A stretch of DNA of 64,000 nt from NCBI RefSeq assembly GCF_001877785.1, contig NZ_MINN01000139.1, positions 1 to 64,000 on the forward strand. The letters run 5' to 3'. The notes beneath the pieces are model-generated. The model ran no database searches, was not told the DNA's origin, and was given only the letters and a program-made list of their open reading frames with translations. A program made the position numbers and the translations under genes. This stretch comes from Rossellomorea aquimaris. Its GTDB lineage: Bacteria; Bacillota; Bacilli; Bacillales; Bacillaceae_B. This document shows, piece after piece, positions 1-9,769 of this stretch; positions within the stretch are counted from its first letter, which is position 1, and each line of letters opens with the position of its first letter.

Positions 1-300
1 GAGTTAAAACAGTGCAAGGCCTGTCCGTTACACGACTCCTGTACACAAAATCGTGCTCGGAGAATTCTTACAGTCGGGATGAACACGGCTCAATTTTATG
101 AACTCTCCCAACAGCAAAAGACAGAAGAGTTTAAAGAAAAATACAAGAAACGAGCTTCCATAGAAGGAAAGAATGCGGAGCTGAAAAGGTTTCATGGCCT
201 ATCCCGAGCCAGGGGGTATGGTCTTTTAAGTGTGTCTACACAATCAAAACTCACTGCCATCGCAGTGAATTTAAAAAGAATTGCGGCATTGGTATCCTAA
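1..300 (+). pseudogene. Transposase C-terminal end (IS1182-like), partial at window edge
   Basis: The frame is open from base 1 to the stop at 298-300, so the gene enters from the left. The first codons carry a C-x2-C-x6-C cluster, then a basic segment ending in IEGKNAELKRFHG, which resembles the last catalytic Glu region of DDE transposases of the IS1182 type. An ATG at 79 has no convincing ribosome binding site and is probably internal. Whether the whole element is intact cannot be judged here. A hairpin-like stretch at about 302-337 follows and may be the element end. The family assignment comes from motif memory only. Confidence 0.65.
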
Positions 301-402
301 AAATACGGAGGATATCTACCTCTATATCCCCCGTTTTACAATAAAAACAGTCAAATCACACTGCGATATACAAAAATAACCAATTTAAAGTGAATATGTT
401 TT

Positions 403-895
403 TTGAAAGCCTACTTTTTCACTGGTCTCGAACCGTCCCCTTGCTTCCCAGTGGTCGGGCTTCGTCACGGGAACACTGCTAAGGTTGTATTATACCTTCT
501 GTTCCAATTGAATCTGGGGATCTTCCTTGGCCAAATGCTTGAACTAGGCGGCCATCCCCTCCTGGCGGTGATGATGCTCCTGAATGGCGCCGTGTTCCTT
601 GCTGCCTATAAAAGACACATCATCCAGTATGGAGCATTTCTCATTGGGTTCCTTGCCTTTTTCTCATTAACGGTCATCGATTTTTCCCTGCCGCTTCATA
701 CGACCTACACCGCTCTGTTCTTTCTGACCGCAACGGGCTGCATCTATTTCTTAAACAAATGGGGCTTTACCTTCTATTGGATAACATCCCTGGTCTTTTG
801 GTTCATGCTCATCATTCAGCTGTATTATATTCTGGCTTGCCGGTCAGCAACTGCTCCCATTTGCCCTGCTTGAAGAAAGATTAGGGGAACAATAG
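403..895 (+). pseudogene. Frameshifted multi-pass membrane protein remnant
   Basis: From TTG 403 the frame encodes about four hydrophobic segments and then stops at 873 after an unlikely polar tail. Shifting frame near 830 continues as a plausible C-terminus (FWLAGQQLLPFALLEERLGEQ region, shortened here) ending at 895. That suggests a single-base indel. At the 5' end the only ATG (396) lies in another frame and reads only 28 codons, so the start also looks damaged. I do not recognise the family. It sits between transposase debris and the variable polysaccharide block, a position where decayed genes are common. Confidence 0.5.
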
Positions 896-1151
896 ACAAT
901 TAATTGAAATAATGGATCTGACCCAGACCAATCTAAAGTGTCTAGCGTTAATGTGCTAAAGTGCATGGAAGGATCAAATGGGTGGAATAACGTTCTCAAC
1001 TTTCAATTCTTAGCAGCCAGAATGGCGGCTGTCATCTATTCAATCGGGATGACGACAAAGTCTACCCCTATTGCATCGCTAAATTACCTTTAAAAAAATA
1101 ATGAATTACTATATAATTTACTTATTCTAACAGCTGAAAGGAGTAATTAAA

Positions 1152-2351
1152 ATAATAATTCACCAACGAAAATCAACATATATCAAAACGAGTACAATTA
1201 TTTGTAGCATTATCTTTCTTTTCTTGTTGATTGGTACACTTAATGCGACTGAGTCTACAATTAGTAATCTAGGGTTATTCGCCTTATCTGCTTTACTTGG
1301 AATAGCAAATGTTTTATTAGTAGCCCGATTTATAAAAAATAAGAGAATAAATAATATACATCTAACTATTATAACCATCTCTTTTATTTTTGTTCTTATA
1401 TCAATCATAGGTATGCTTGATAATATATCTACTAATGGATTAATTAATATTTTGCAATATAGTTTGTGTATAGGATTCGTTGTATTCTTATCAGTCATTA
1501 GGTGGGACACATTAAAAATTAAGATTATCGGAAACTTAGCATCATTATTCATTCTTATACAGTTTGTTATTTGGGCCAGTACAAGTTTCCAATCACAATT
1601 TTCTAGTATTTATTCTAATTCTAACTTAATTACGCCTTATATGCTGTTTATGATGTTTTTTGTGTTCATGTTAATTCAAAACGTGAGTAATAAATCTTTT
1701 TATTATTTCATAATTTTATTAGGCTTTTCTCTCATGCTAGGTAGTGGTGCTCGTGCAGCGATGTTTGCTGGCATACTGTCTTTAATAACATATATTTTTT
1801 GGAATTTTATTTCAAAGAATAAATTTAGATTTTTATTTTATTTTCTGATTGTTATTTTTGGACTAATGATGTTTATTTTTGTATATCCACAATTACCATA
1901 TTGGAAATATTTCCCTTATTTCGAAAACCTCATGTTGGAATATACGGGTAAAAGTATTATGTCTGGCCGTGATGATATTTGGAGACCTGTTATTGCTGCA
2001 ATTAATGAACAACCTTGGTTTGGTTATGGTCCTGGTACTTTGCCAATTGATGTAACTGGTATAGATTTGTCAACTCATAATCTTTATCTACAAATTGCCT
2101 TGCAAAATGGGTATCTAGGATTACTCGTGTTTATAATACTATTATTATACTTTTGGATAATTTTCTATAGAAACCTAAAGGATAAAACAGTAAGATTAGT
2201 TGCTTCATTTTTCATAGCTATATTAATACATCAATCGTTTGAAATTGCCCTGACCCAGAACCAACTTTCAATCGGGTTAATGCAATGGTTTATTATTTCA
2301 GTGGGAATCAGTCAGGTAATGTATTTAAATGAAAATCACAGGCCACAATAA
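1152..2351 (+). CDS. O-antigen ligase/polymerase-like membrane protein (Wzy)
   Basis: This is a polytopic membrane protein of about 399 residues with the Wzy_C/WaaL signature: a GSGARAA motif, then SGRDDIWRPV, GYGPG and STHNLYLQIALQNG near the C-terminus. It probably polymerises undecaprenyl-linked repeat units of the exopolysaccharide at the outer face of the membrane. A strong ribosome binding site (GAAAGGAG, 1136-1143) has no ATG, GTG or TTG at proper spacing. The in-frame codons there are ATA (1152) and ATT (1158), while the first conventional start (TTG 1224) lacks a site and would trim the first membrane segment. The gene is A+T-rich and convergent to the operon that supplies its likely flippase, suggesting it was acquired separately. 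Confidence 0.75.
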   Translation: MIIHQRKSTYIKTSTIICSIIFLFLLIGTLNATESTISNLGLFALSALLGIANVLLVARFIKNKRINNIHLTIITISFIFVLISIIGMLDNISTNGLINILQYSLCIGFVVFLSVIRWDTLKIKIIGNLASLFILIQFVIWASTSFQSQFSSIYSNSNLITPYMLFMMFFVFMLIQNVSNKSFYYFIILLGFSLMLGSGARAAMFAGILSLITYIFWNFISKNKFRFLFYFLIVIFGLMMFIFVYPQLPYWKYFPYFENLMLEYTGKSIMSGRDDIWRPVIAAINEQPWFGYGPGTLPIDVTGIDLSTHNLYLQIALQNGYLGLLVFIILLLYFWIIFYRNLKDKTVRLVASFFIAILIHQSFEIALTQNQLSIGLMQWFIISVGISQVMYLNENHRPQ

Positions 2352-2481
2352 AGTACTCAATGGAATCAACAAAAAATGTGCTCTTGAGGGTGCTTGTATC
2401 AGAATAAATATGATAAATGCAGAAATTAGCAGATTTATAATAAAGACTAAAAGTGTTGAAGGAACAGAGGACTTTTTCTAA
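2329..2481 (+). pseudogene. Possible N-terminal remnant of a hexapeptide acyltransferase
   Basis: This 50-codon frame starts at an ATG inside the last codons of the wzy gene, in another frame. Its beginning (MKITGHNKVLNG, then GACIRINM) resembles the opening of left-handed beta-helix acyltransferases, which repeat I-x-G-x-N-N. The helix repeats never follow, so if related it is a truncated start. The rest of the gap to the convergent flippase gene holds a terminator and nothing else I can identify. Confidence 0.25.
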
Positions 2482-2603
2482 GGTAGAGTCTTATCCTAAA
2501 TGGGGAAATTATATCGGTTTTTAATTGTAGGAGTATTAGCGGAAGCTCTTTAATTCGCTAATGAGGAAGAAAAATAAAACTATTTATACCTGATTATAAA
2601 AAT

Positions 2604-2644
2604 AAATAGGAAACAGGAAGATTTAGCTCCCCTGTTTCCTATTT
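2604..2644. terminator. Bidirectional terminator between wzy and wzx
   Basis: A perfect 14-bp stem, AAATAGGAAACAGG (2604-2617) with CCTGTTTCCTATTT (2631-2644), lies between the convergent stops. It has A-rich and T-rich flanks, so it can serve both strands. Confidence 0.85.
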
Positions 2645-2659
2645 ATAATATATCTTCTT

Positions 2660-3961
2660 CTAAATAGGTTGTGATTTGTCAAAGTTTTTGCTTAAATGTA
2701 AAGTTTTAAATATTAACAACAAGTTAAGGATGGCACCTGTTATTCCAAATAAGGCGATCGCAACCATATCACTTTTATATATAAAATAACCAATGGATAA
2801 TGCAGATACACGTGTTATCAGCATAATAGTAGTAAACTTTAGGTGAAAAGATTGGGCCGACAACACTGGTAAAGTTCTGATAGAAGGAATGTTCATGAAT
2901 ACAAAAAACGACCAAATAGCTATCCACCTCGCATATTCTCCAGCCAATCCCCAATTATCCCCAAATACAAAGCTAAATAACCAAGGCCCAAACATAATAA
3001 CAGTTCCAAAAGGAATTATTCCTATTAAACCAAGCGCTACAGTTGCTTTCCTAATTAAACTTGTCAATTCCTTACCGTCATTTGCAGCTTGATTAATTTT
3101 TGGGTAAAACACATCCCCAACTGATAAACCAATTAGTTGAGATGGTGCTCCTAATACGGTTCTGCCAATTGAGTAAAAACCTGCAGAGGCAGGGCCAAAG
3201 AAAATTGTTAATAATAATATGGGTAAGCTTTGTGAGGCTGCATTAATTAAAACTTCAGGAGCTCTATATTTAGGAAATTCATTATATTTTTTAGCTATTT
3301 TTTTTAACGGTACTTTAATCTCATTTTTTTCTCTCATAGAGAATTGCTTATAGCTAGATATTCTTGTGAAGATAAATAACAAAAATGCCTTTATACCATT
3401 ACTTAGCGCTGTCATAACCACTAGTACTGCAGCCACTGGATATAATATACCCACCCCAACCATACTGCCATGAAAAAGTAAAGCATGAAAGAAAGATACC
3501 TTGGCGGTTATACTGAATTGTTTTGTGCGGATAAGCCATTGTTGTATAACTTGTAAATACCCCGAAAACAAAACAACTAAAGGAATTAAGTACAAAAATG
3601 GTGCAACTTCTTTTAGTTGGAATAAATCAACTAATTTGTCACCTAAAAATAACAAAAAAATAGTTACTAAAATAGATATTAAAGAAGTTAAATATAGTGA
3701 TAGTCTGATAATACCTTTTGCTTCGCTATCACTCTTAGGAAGAACAATAGCTATAGGATATGTTAAGGCTGATATTGGAGCAACAATTCCAATGATGCTA
3801 ATGAAAACTCCCATGATACCATAAGCTTCCGGTCCGTATAAACGAGTGATAATAGGTGACAGTGCTACTGCGATAAGTTGAGCTGTTGCTGTACCAGTAG
3901 CCATTATAAATACATTACGAATAAATGGCAGTTTACTTAATTTTAATAGTTTTTTTTTCAT
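2660..3961 (-). CDS. Wzx-type polysaccharide flippase
   Basis: A 433-residue protein of about 12-14 membrane segments in the polysaccharide_synt/MATE-like fold. It starts with a basic tail and then FIRNVFIMATGTATAQLIA, with the typical SPIITRLYGPEAYG segment after helix 1. It should translocate the lipid-linked repeat unit made by this locus to the outer membrane face. The ATG at 3961 is preferred over the one at 3982 because GAAGGAAG lies about 6 nt before it. It is the last gene of the minus-strand operon and faces the Wzy gene across a shared terminator. Base composition is A+T-rich like its neighbours. Confidence 0.85.
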   Translation of the reverse strand: MKKKLLKLSKLPFIRNVFIMATGTATAQLIAVALSPIITRLYGPEAYGIMGVFISIIGIVAPISALTYPIAIVLPKSDSEAKGIIRLSLYLTSLISILVTIFLLFLGDKLVDLFQLKEVAPFLYLIPLVVLFSGYLQVIQQWLIRTKQFSITAKVSFFHALLFHGSMVGVGILYPVAAVLVVMTALSNGIKAFLLFIFTRISSYKQFSMREKNEIKVPLKKIAKKYNEFPKYRAPEVLINAASQSLPILLLTIFFGPASAGFYSIGRTVLGAPSQLIGLSVGDVFYPKINQAANDGKELTSLIRKATVALGLIGIIPFGTVIMFGPWLFSFVFGDNWGLAGEYARWIAIWSFFVFMNIPSIRTLPVLSAQSFHLKFTTIMLITRVSALSIGYFIYKSDMVAIALFGITGAILNLLLIFKTLHLSKNFDKSQPI

Positions 3962-4003
3962 CTTATCTTCCTTCACTGTCATAACTTTTTACAAGTTATT
4001 ATA

Positions 4004-5815
4004 TTAACTCATTCTTCTTTTAATCATTTTGTGCCATTCCCCAAAAGTCAATACTTGGGTTAGCAGTCTCTCATGGTCTTTTATTCCATGAACGTGTTGA
4101 TTGAATTTTTCTCTTAGAATTTCTCTATCAAAAATTTTGTCGCTTAAAATGCTGCTATCTTCAATAATAGATAAAATATTTTGTTGAATTTTCTTATTTT
4201 CTATAATCAACCTTGAATAGTTTGGCCAAGAATAGTTTTCAGATTTATAGTTTTTAGATTTATATAATTTGTTATATACTCTATGATAATTTGTAGCTAA
4301 CCATTGCAAATTATAGTTTCTTTTTAAACTTAATCTTGAACTTGACAAAGGTATTTTTCCAATTTCTGGATCTAGTCGAGTGATTGCTTTTCTTAACAAG
4401 TCTCCTGAAGCTCTATATTTAATAGGTACCTTCAACAATAAATCAATTAATCTGTTATCATAAATGGTTCTATAGTTAATTTCATTGTTAATGCACAGTT
4501 GATTTAAATGGGAACTATATCTTCCATAACTATCACAAGCTAAGTAGTCTATTGCTTCTTGTGGGTCAATATCAATTTTCTGAAAATTAATCTCAAGCAT
4601 TTCTTTAAAAGTTTCTTTTATTAATAAATCAACATCCAAGTCTAAATCTTTATTAAAAATTCCCTCTATATTCGGAACCTTTCGAGGAAAGTTTTCCAGT
4701 ACTTTATCTATGGGATTGTCTTTACTTTTATCAATAAAAGGTAATGATAATTTATATTGATGGAAGTAAAGATTTTTTTTAATGAATTTACTACCTTGCC
4801 AAAACTGCTCTATTAAGGATCCATTAAAGATAATATCAACATCTTGACTAATTTGATCTAAAAATCCTATAAAATGACCATTTAGATAATTATGCATACC
4901 ATCTCCAATTTCAACAGAATCTTTAATTATATTATAATAATGATTCGATTCTCTTTCTATATAATTGAATTTTGCCCCTTTGTGTTCTGCTATACTTTTA
5001 GATATCTCACATTCAATATTAAAAGAATCTCCTAAAGTATAAACTTGAGAAATCTTACTTTTAATATCAGCTGCCATAATTGCTCGCGAGTCTAATCCTC
5101 CACTTAGGAAAACTCCATACTTCATATCTTCTTCAGTTTTAAAACACATAATCTGTTTCATAAGATCACTTAAATCAGAAATGTATTTTTTTTCACTAAA
5201 ATCTCTATCTATATGGTGTTTGAAAGACCAATATCTAAAGTTTGTCATTTTGCCATTACTAAAATTATTCAGAGTTGCCTTTTCCAAAGAATATATATTT
5301 TCAATAAAAGTTTTAGATCCAAATACCATCTGTAACTTAAAAAACTCAATAATTGCTTTGTAATTTAAATTAATATTTGTATTCCTGTATATTGCTATTT
5401 CTGACATTCTATTAGAAAAGAGCAATCTTTTTTCATCAACAAAATAATATAATGGCCTGGTTGCAAATCTATCATTTATAATTTTTATTTCTTTGCTTTT
5501 ATGAGAATAAAGTATTAAATTAAAAGAACCATTTAATTCTTCAAGTGTATTAAATTTATTTTCAACTATGTCTAACATTATTTTTTTCAAAAAGTCTTTA
5601 TCATTAGCTTTTATATTAAAGTCATTACTATATAATTCACCATCTACTATTAGAGTAATATTTATATCTGCATAATGATATATATTAAAGTCATTAGTAT
5701 TACTTACATAGTCTATTCTAAATCTTTCATCTATATCTTTCTTTTTTGAGAATGAAATCATATTTCTTTTAGATACCGTCTCATCAAAAAACAACTCGCC
5801 AATATATTTCCTCAT
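4004..5815 (-). CDS. Asparagine-synthase-like protein of the glycan cluster, no Cys2
   Basis: A 603-residue two-domain protein. Residues 1 to about 190 resemble a class II glutamine amidotransferase fold (VDGELYS near 58, NDRFATRPLYY near 114). Residues about 210-600 form the synthetase domain with the ATP PP-loop SGGLDSR at 238-244. The N-terminal Cys that serves as glutaminase nucleophile in asparagine synthetase is absent: the protein begins Met-Arg-Lys. It therefore probably cannot hydrolyse glutamine. By context it may amidate or otherwise modify a uronic acid of the exopolysaccharide, but the substrate is unknown. Start supported by AAGAGGGG upstream. It lies between a GT4 gene and the flippase gene, and the DNA is strongly A+T-rich. 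Confidence 0.75.
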   Translation of the reverse strand: MRKYIGELFFDETVSKRNMISFSKKKDIDERFRIDYVSNTNDFNIYHYADINITLIVDGELYSNDFNIKANDKDFLKKIMLDIVENKFNTLEELNGSFNLILYSHKSKEIKIINDRFATRPLYYFVDEKRLLFSNRMSEIAIYRNTNINLNYKAIIEFFKLQMVFGSKTFIENIYSLEKATLNNFSNGKMTNFRYWSFKHHIDRDFSEKKYISDLSDLMKQIMCFKTEEDMKYGVFLSGGLDSRAIMAADIKSKISQVYTLGDSFNIECEISKSIAEHKGAKFNYIERESNHYYNIIKDSVEIGDGMHNYLNGHFIGFLDQISQDVDIIFNGSLIEQFWQGSKFIKKNLYFHQYKLSLPFIDKSKDNPIDKVLENFPRKVPNIEGIFNKDLDLDVDLLIKETFKEMLEINFQKIDIDPQEAIDYLACDSYGRYSSHLNQLCINNEINYRTIYDNRLIDLLLKVPIKYRASGDLLRKAITRLDPEIGKIPLSSSRLSLKRNYNLQWLATNYHRVYNKLYKSKNYKSENYSWPNYSRLIIENKKIQQNILSIIEDSSILSDKIFDREILREKFNQHVHGIKDHERLLTQVLTFGEWHKMIKRRMS

Positions 5816-5999
5816 AAGAACCCCTCTTAATTTATAAGCTTTTAGTTATTGCTTGCTGGACCAGTTTAGTAAATAGAGAAGATATAGAATTAACTAAATT
5901 TTAATTCTAGAAGCAACTTGAAGAATTTTGGAATTAAACCCAAGTGCCAAACATTATAAACTTAATAAAATCTATATACTAACTGGAAATAATTTTAAA

Positions 6000-7136
6000 T
6001 TACTCTTTCGCTAGATAAATTTTTTTGAATTTATCAGCTACACTGTTCCATTGAAATTCATTTGCTCGCTTCAGGCAGTTTTGAGACATATTGTTATAAT
6101 TTATAATTATTTTGGAAACCACATTACATAGCATTTCTGAATTTCTCGGATCTACTGAATAACCAACTTCTCCATTTTTAAAGAAACCATCAATCCCTTG
6201 GCCTTCAGAATATATAACAGGTATACCTCTTGACATAGCTTCAATATATACAAGTCCAAAAGTTTCTTTAAATGATGGCATAACAAATATGTCACAATTA
6301 TCCATAATTCTTGTAATAGATTTTATATCAGTAATATATCCATGGAAAATAATATCTTTTTCCATATTCAGTTTATTAGATAATTCTTTGCAATGCATTT
6401 CCAGTGGCCCATCCCCTATTACATCTAAGGATACATTGTACCCTCTGCTTTTAAGGACTTGGCAAGCTTGTATTACAGTTTTTAAGTTCTTATTTTTATT
6501 GATCGATCCAATAAACAATAATTTTACTTTCTTAGATATAGAAGTGTTCTTTTGTATTAACGAATTTTCATGCCAATAATCATGTATCCCATTAGGAATT
6601 ACATAACACTTATTTTCAATTTGATTCAAAATATATGAAGGTAAAACGGATAGTGTTTGTTTTTTATACGCATGAGATAAAAAAATAATAGCTTTAGCAT
6701 TTAATAGTACCTTATACATAAATAATCTTAAGTGTACTCCGTATTTATAAAATACGTTTATATCAGTATTACGTACATTAACAATATAATTAATACCATA
6801 TTTCTGATGTAACTTATATGCTGTACCGCCATCACTAAAAAGTGTATGAGCATGCACAAAATCAATTTTACTATCTGACATAATTGAACGCTCTATTTCA
6901 TCCATTTGTTTTCTAGTTTTATTAAAATAAAAAAATCTATCGTATCTTTTTAAAATATTTTTATAATAGTAATTAATTGTCTTATACTCAGAAGGTAATT
7001 GGTTACTCCCAGCAAAACGATCATTCTTTATTGGAATAAATACACGCTGATTTATTTCACTTTTTGAAAGTTCTTTGATCAAATTAGCATAAAGTTTATT
7101 ACCTATGTAATAAGAACAAATATGCAATAATTCCAT
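6000..7136 (-). CDS. GT4-family glycosyltransferase
   Basis: A 378-residue cytoplasmic GT-B enzyme. The C-terminal half has the GT4 pattern: KLLFIGSINKNKN, DVIGDGPLE, and the E-x7-E motif in FKETFGLVYIEAMSRGIPVI. It likely adds one sugar to the lipid-linked repeat unit; donor and linkage cannot be read from sequence. The ATG at 7136 follows GGGGAGG at a spacing of about 6 nt, better than the TTG at 7142, which touches the site. It follows the nucleotide-sugar dehydrogenase gene in the same operon. Confidence 0.8.
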   Translation of the reverse strand: MELLHICSYYIGNKLYANLIKELSKSEINQRVFIPIKNDRFAGSNQLPSEYKTINYYYKNILKRYDRFFYFNKTRKQMDEIERSIMSDSKIDFVHAHTLFSDGGTAYKLHQKYGINYIVNVRNTDINVFYKYGVHLRLFMYKVLLNAKAIIFLSHAYKKQTLSVLPSYILNQIENKCYVIPNGIHDYWHENSLIQKNTSISKKVKLLFIGSINKNKNLKTVIQACQVLKSRGYNVSLDVIGDGPLEMHCKELSNKLNMEKDIIFHGYITDIKSITRIMDNCDIFVMPSFKETFGLVYIEAMSRGIPVIYSEGQGIDGFFKNGEVGYSVDPRNSEMLCNVVSKIIINYNNMSQNCLKRANEFQWNSVADKFKKIYLAKE

Positions 7137-7180
7137 TGTCAACCTCCCCTAGAAATATATCGAAAAGAGATGCTTAATTT

Positions 7181-8500
7181 TTAAAGGTTCCAATAACTAT
7201 AGCCACCCTTTTCTATCTTTTCTTTGTCTAAAATACTCTTAACATCAACAATGACTTTTTCTTTATTTGGAAATCCTCCAAACATGCCGTCTATTTGCTC
7301 CATCGTTATATTCTTAAATAAGTCATGTGCAACAGCAAAGACAAGACAGTCGGCATCATTTACCATATCAATTGGTACTAAATCTACACCATACTCAGTT
7401 TTTGCATCCGCAGGGTCAGCATATGGATCAACTATAATTGGGTCAATTTTATAATCTTTTAGACGTTTAAGGATATCCTCTACTTTTGAATTACGTATAT
7501 CAGGGCAATTCTCTTTAAAAGTTATACCTAAAATTACAACCTTTGCTTGCTTTACAACCTTGTTTGCAAGAATTAATTCTTTAATAATTGCATCTGCTAC
7601 AAATCCACCCATTCCATCGTTAATTTTTCTACCGGACAAAATGATTTGTGAATGATATCCAAGCTTCTCAGCTTCGTACAAGAAATAATAAGGATCAACA
7701 CCAATACAGTGGCCGCCAACTAATCCAGGAGTAAACTTAAGGGCATTCCATTTAGTATTCATTGCCTCTACAACTTCTTGTGTATCAATTCCCATGCGAT
7801 CAAATACCATTGCAAGCTCATTCATAAATGCAATGTTGATATCACGTTGACTGTTCTCAACAACCTTAGCTGCTTCCGCTACTTTTATACTACTGGCGCG
7901 ATGAACCCCTACTTCAACTACGAGCTCGTAAACTTTAGCAATTACTTCTAAAGAATCCTTATCCAAACCTGAAACGATTTTTATAATATTTTCCAAACGA
8001 TGAACCTTATCACCAGGGTTAATTCGTTCTGGAGAATAACCTACCTTAAAATCTACTCCACACTTAAGACCCGACTCTCTTTCTAGGATAGGAACACAGA
8101 TATCCTCAGTAACTCCTGGATAGACCGTAGACTCATATACTACAATTGAACCTTTTGTAAGATTTTTTCCAATTGTCCTACTAACCCCTTCTATTGGACT
8201 TAAGTCGGGAGTTTTATCAGCGTTGACAGGTGTAGGAACAGCGACAACAAGAAATTTTGCCTCCTGAAGTTTATCTGGATCTGAAGTGAAATCTATTGTT
8301 GTTTGTCTTATAGCCTCATTACCAACCTCATTGGTAGGATCTATTCCATTCTTATACTGCTCGATTTTTTGAGTATTAAGATCAAACCCAATAACATTAA
8401 CCTTTTTAGCAAAAGCAACCGCTATAGGCATACCTACATATCCTAATCCTACAACTGCTATTTTTTCCTCTTTATTAACTAGTTTTTCGTACAGGCTCAT
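7181..8500 (-). CDS. UDP-N-acetylhexosamine dehydrogenase (WbpO/TviB-like)
   Basis: A 439-residue UDP-glucose/GDP-mannose dehydrogenase family enzyme. The NAD-binding GLGYVG lies at about 18-23, and the catalytic Cys265 sits in GGHCIGVDPYYF. The length and the GGHCIGVDPYY motif fit enzymes that oxidise C6 of UDP-GlcNAc, UDP-GalNAc or UDP-ManNAc to the uronic acid, twice two-electron with NAD+. It would supply an acidic sugar to the exopolysaccharide. Its start overlaps the preceding GT4 gene by 26 nt, with AGAGGGA as ribosome binding site inside that gene. Which epimer it uses is not determinable. Confidence 0.85.
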   Translation of the reverse strand: MSLYEKLVNKEEKIAVVGLGYVGMPIAVAFAKKVNVIGFDLNTQKIEQYKNGIDPTNEVGNEAIRQTTIDFTSDPDKLQEAKFLVVAVPTPVNADKTPDLSPIEGVSRTIGKNLTKGSIVVYESTVYPGVTEDICVPILERESGLKCGVDFKVGYSPERINPGDKVHRLENIIKIVSGLDKDSLEVIAKVYELVVEVGVHRASSIKVAEAAKVVENSQRDINIAFMNELAMVFDRMGIDTQEVVEAMNTKWNALKFTPGLVGGHCIGVDPYYFLYEAEKLGYHSQIILSGRKINDGMGGFVADAIIKELILANKVVKQAKVVILGITFKENCPDIRNSKVEDILKRLKDYKIDPIIVDPYADPADAKTEYGVDLVPIDMVNDADCLVFAVAHDLFKNITMEQIDGMFGGFPNKEKVIVDVKSILDKEKIEKGGYSYWNL

Positions 8501-9767
8501 TTGATTGATTCCCTCTTTCGTTTACATTCTCAAAAATATAAATCAGCTTCTCTGTTAATTTATTAAAGTCAAATTGATAAGCAGCTTCACGAGCATTTTT
8601 CCCCATCAATTTATTCTTACTCTCATCACTACTTGCCGCAAGTATTGCCTTAGCAATTTCTTCTGCATTTTGTATAGGAGCGCTAACTCCACATCCGAAT
8701 TTATCACAAATACTATAACCAGTTGAGTAGGTTTGGACGATACATTTTCCTGCTGCCAAATACTCAAAAAATTTATTTTGGCTTTGACCATACTTATCAA
8801 GTGATGTACTAGAGTTGTGAAGTATATTTATATAAGATTTTTTTAGTATAGACGGTACATACTTCTTTTCAACTCGACCTTTAAACAAAACATTATTTAT
8901 TTCTTCTTCCTTGCAACGTTCTTTAAGTGCCTTACTTTCATCACCAGCTCCATATACTAGGAATCTAATATCTTTCTTACCTTGATTTTGAATTATCTTA
9001 GCAGCATCCAACAACATTCCAAGGTTATTAACCTTCCTAATAGATCCAGCATAGACAACATTTTTATATTCTTTATTATCCAGATCTGAATCTACTATTT
9101 TATGCTTTTCGCTATTTTTATCGAATGTATCGATTACTACTCCATTACTTATATGCTTTACTTTATTTAAATCTATTTTGTTATCCCATTTTTGATCCAT
9201 AAGATATTCTCTGCCTCCCTCCCATGTCATTATGACAGAGTCGGCATTTTTATATATCCATTTCTCCCCTTGGTATAACAGTTTTGCGATTATACTATTT
9301 CTTTTTAAAGCACCATACGCCACAATACTTTCTGGCCAGAGATCTCTTACTTCACAAATACATGGTATCCCAAATTTTTTTGCTATCTTTATTCCTGCAA
9401 CCAAAGTAAGTGGATGAACACTTGAAGCTAGGATAACATCAGGCTTACCATGTTTTTTAGCATATTCTTTTGATACAGAAAAAAGATTCTTATAAAAGGT
9501 AATCATATTAGTGATTCGTTGTCGCCCATTACCAAAATAACTAGGTGTTTTCACAAAAGTAAAGGGTATTTCATCAATAATTTTTGTAGTGTGCTTTTGA
9601 CTACCGGTATCTATATTTACATTAGAATTATGAATAGTTGAGGCACAAAATATAGTGGGGTTATACCCTTGCTTTTTCAGATTTTCAGCAAACCAATAAT
9701 GTCTCCCAGCTTGGTCTTTATACATATTTGAAGCATAATGATTCCAAATCCAAATATTCTTTTTCAT
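8475..9767 (-). CDS. GT4-family glycosyltransferase (WbuB-like)
   Basis: A 430-residue GT-B glycosyltransferase. The N-terminus IWNHYA with QAGRHYWFAENLKKQGY matches the WbuB-like subgroup, which act early on aminosugar-containing repeat units. The C-terminal half holds VYAGSIRKVNNLG, VYGAGDES and KFFEYLAAGKCIV. It probably adds the second sugar to the phosphosugar-primed lipid. AGGAGAG precedes the ATG by about 7 nt and overlaps the end of the acetyltransferase gene, so the two are tightly coupled. Confidence 0.8.
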   Translation of the reverse strand: MKKNIWIWNHYASNMYKDQAGRHYWFAENLKKQGYNPTIFCASTIHNSNVNIDTGSQKHTTKIIDEIPFTFVKTPSYFGNGRQRITNMITFYKNLFSVSKEYAKKHGKPDVILASSVHPLTLVAGIKIAKKFGIPCICEVRDLWPESIVAYGALKRNSIIAKLLYQGEKWIYKNADSVIMTWEGGREYLMDQKWDNKIDLNKVKHISNGVVIDTFDKNSEKHKIVDSDLDNKEYKNVVYAGSIRKVNNLGMLLDAAKIIQNQGKKDIRFLVYGAGDESKALKERCKEEEINNVLFKGRVEKKYVPSILKKSYINILHNSSTSLDKYGQSQNKFFEYLAAGKCIVQTYSTGYSICDKFGCGVSAPIQNAEEIAKAILAASSDESKNKLMGKNAREAAYQFDFNKLTEKLIYIFENVNERGNQSNEPVRKTS

Positions 9768-9769
9768 AC

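Noticed and set aside
965..1093. 42-codon frame beginning MEGSNGW
   Set aside because: No ribosome binding site and no recognisable similarity; possibly the tail of a decayed gene, but not supportable.
1160..1552. 130-codon frame on the minus strand
   Set aside because: Antisense to the wzy gene, whose membrane pattern and Wzy motifs are convincing.
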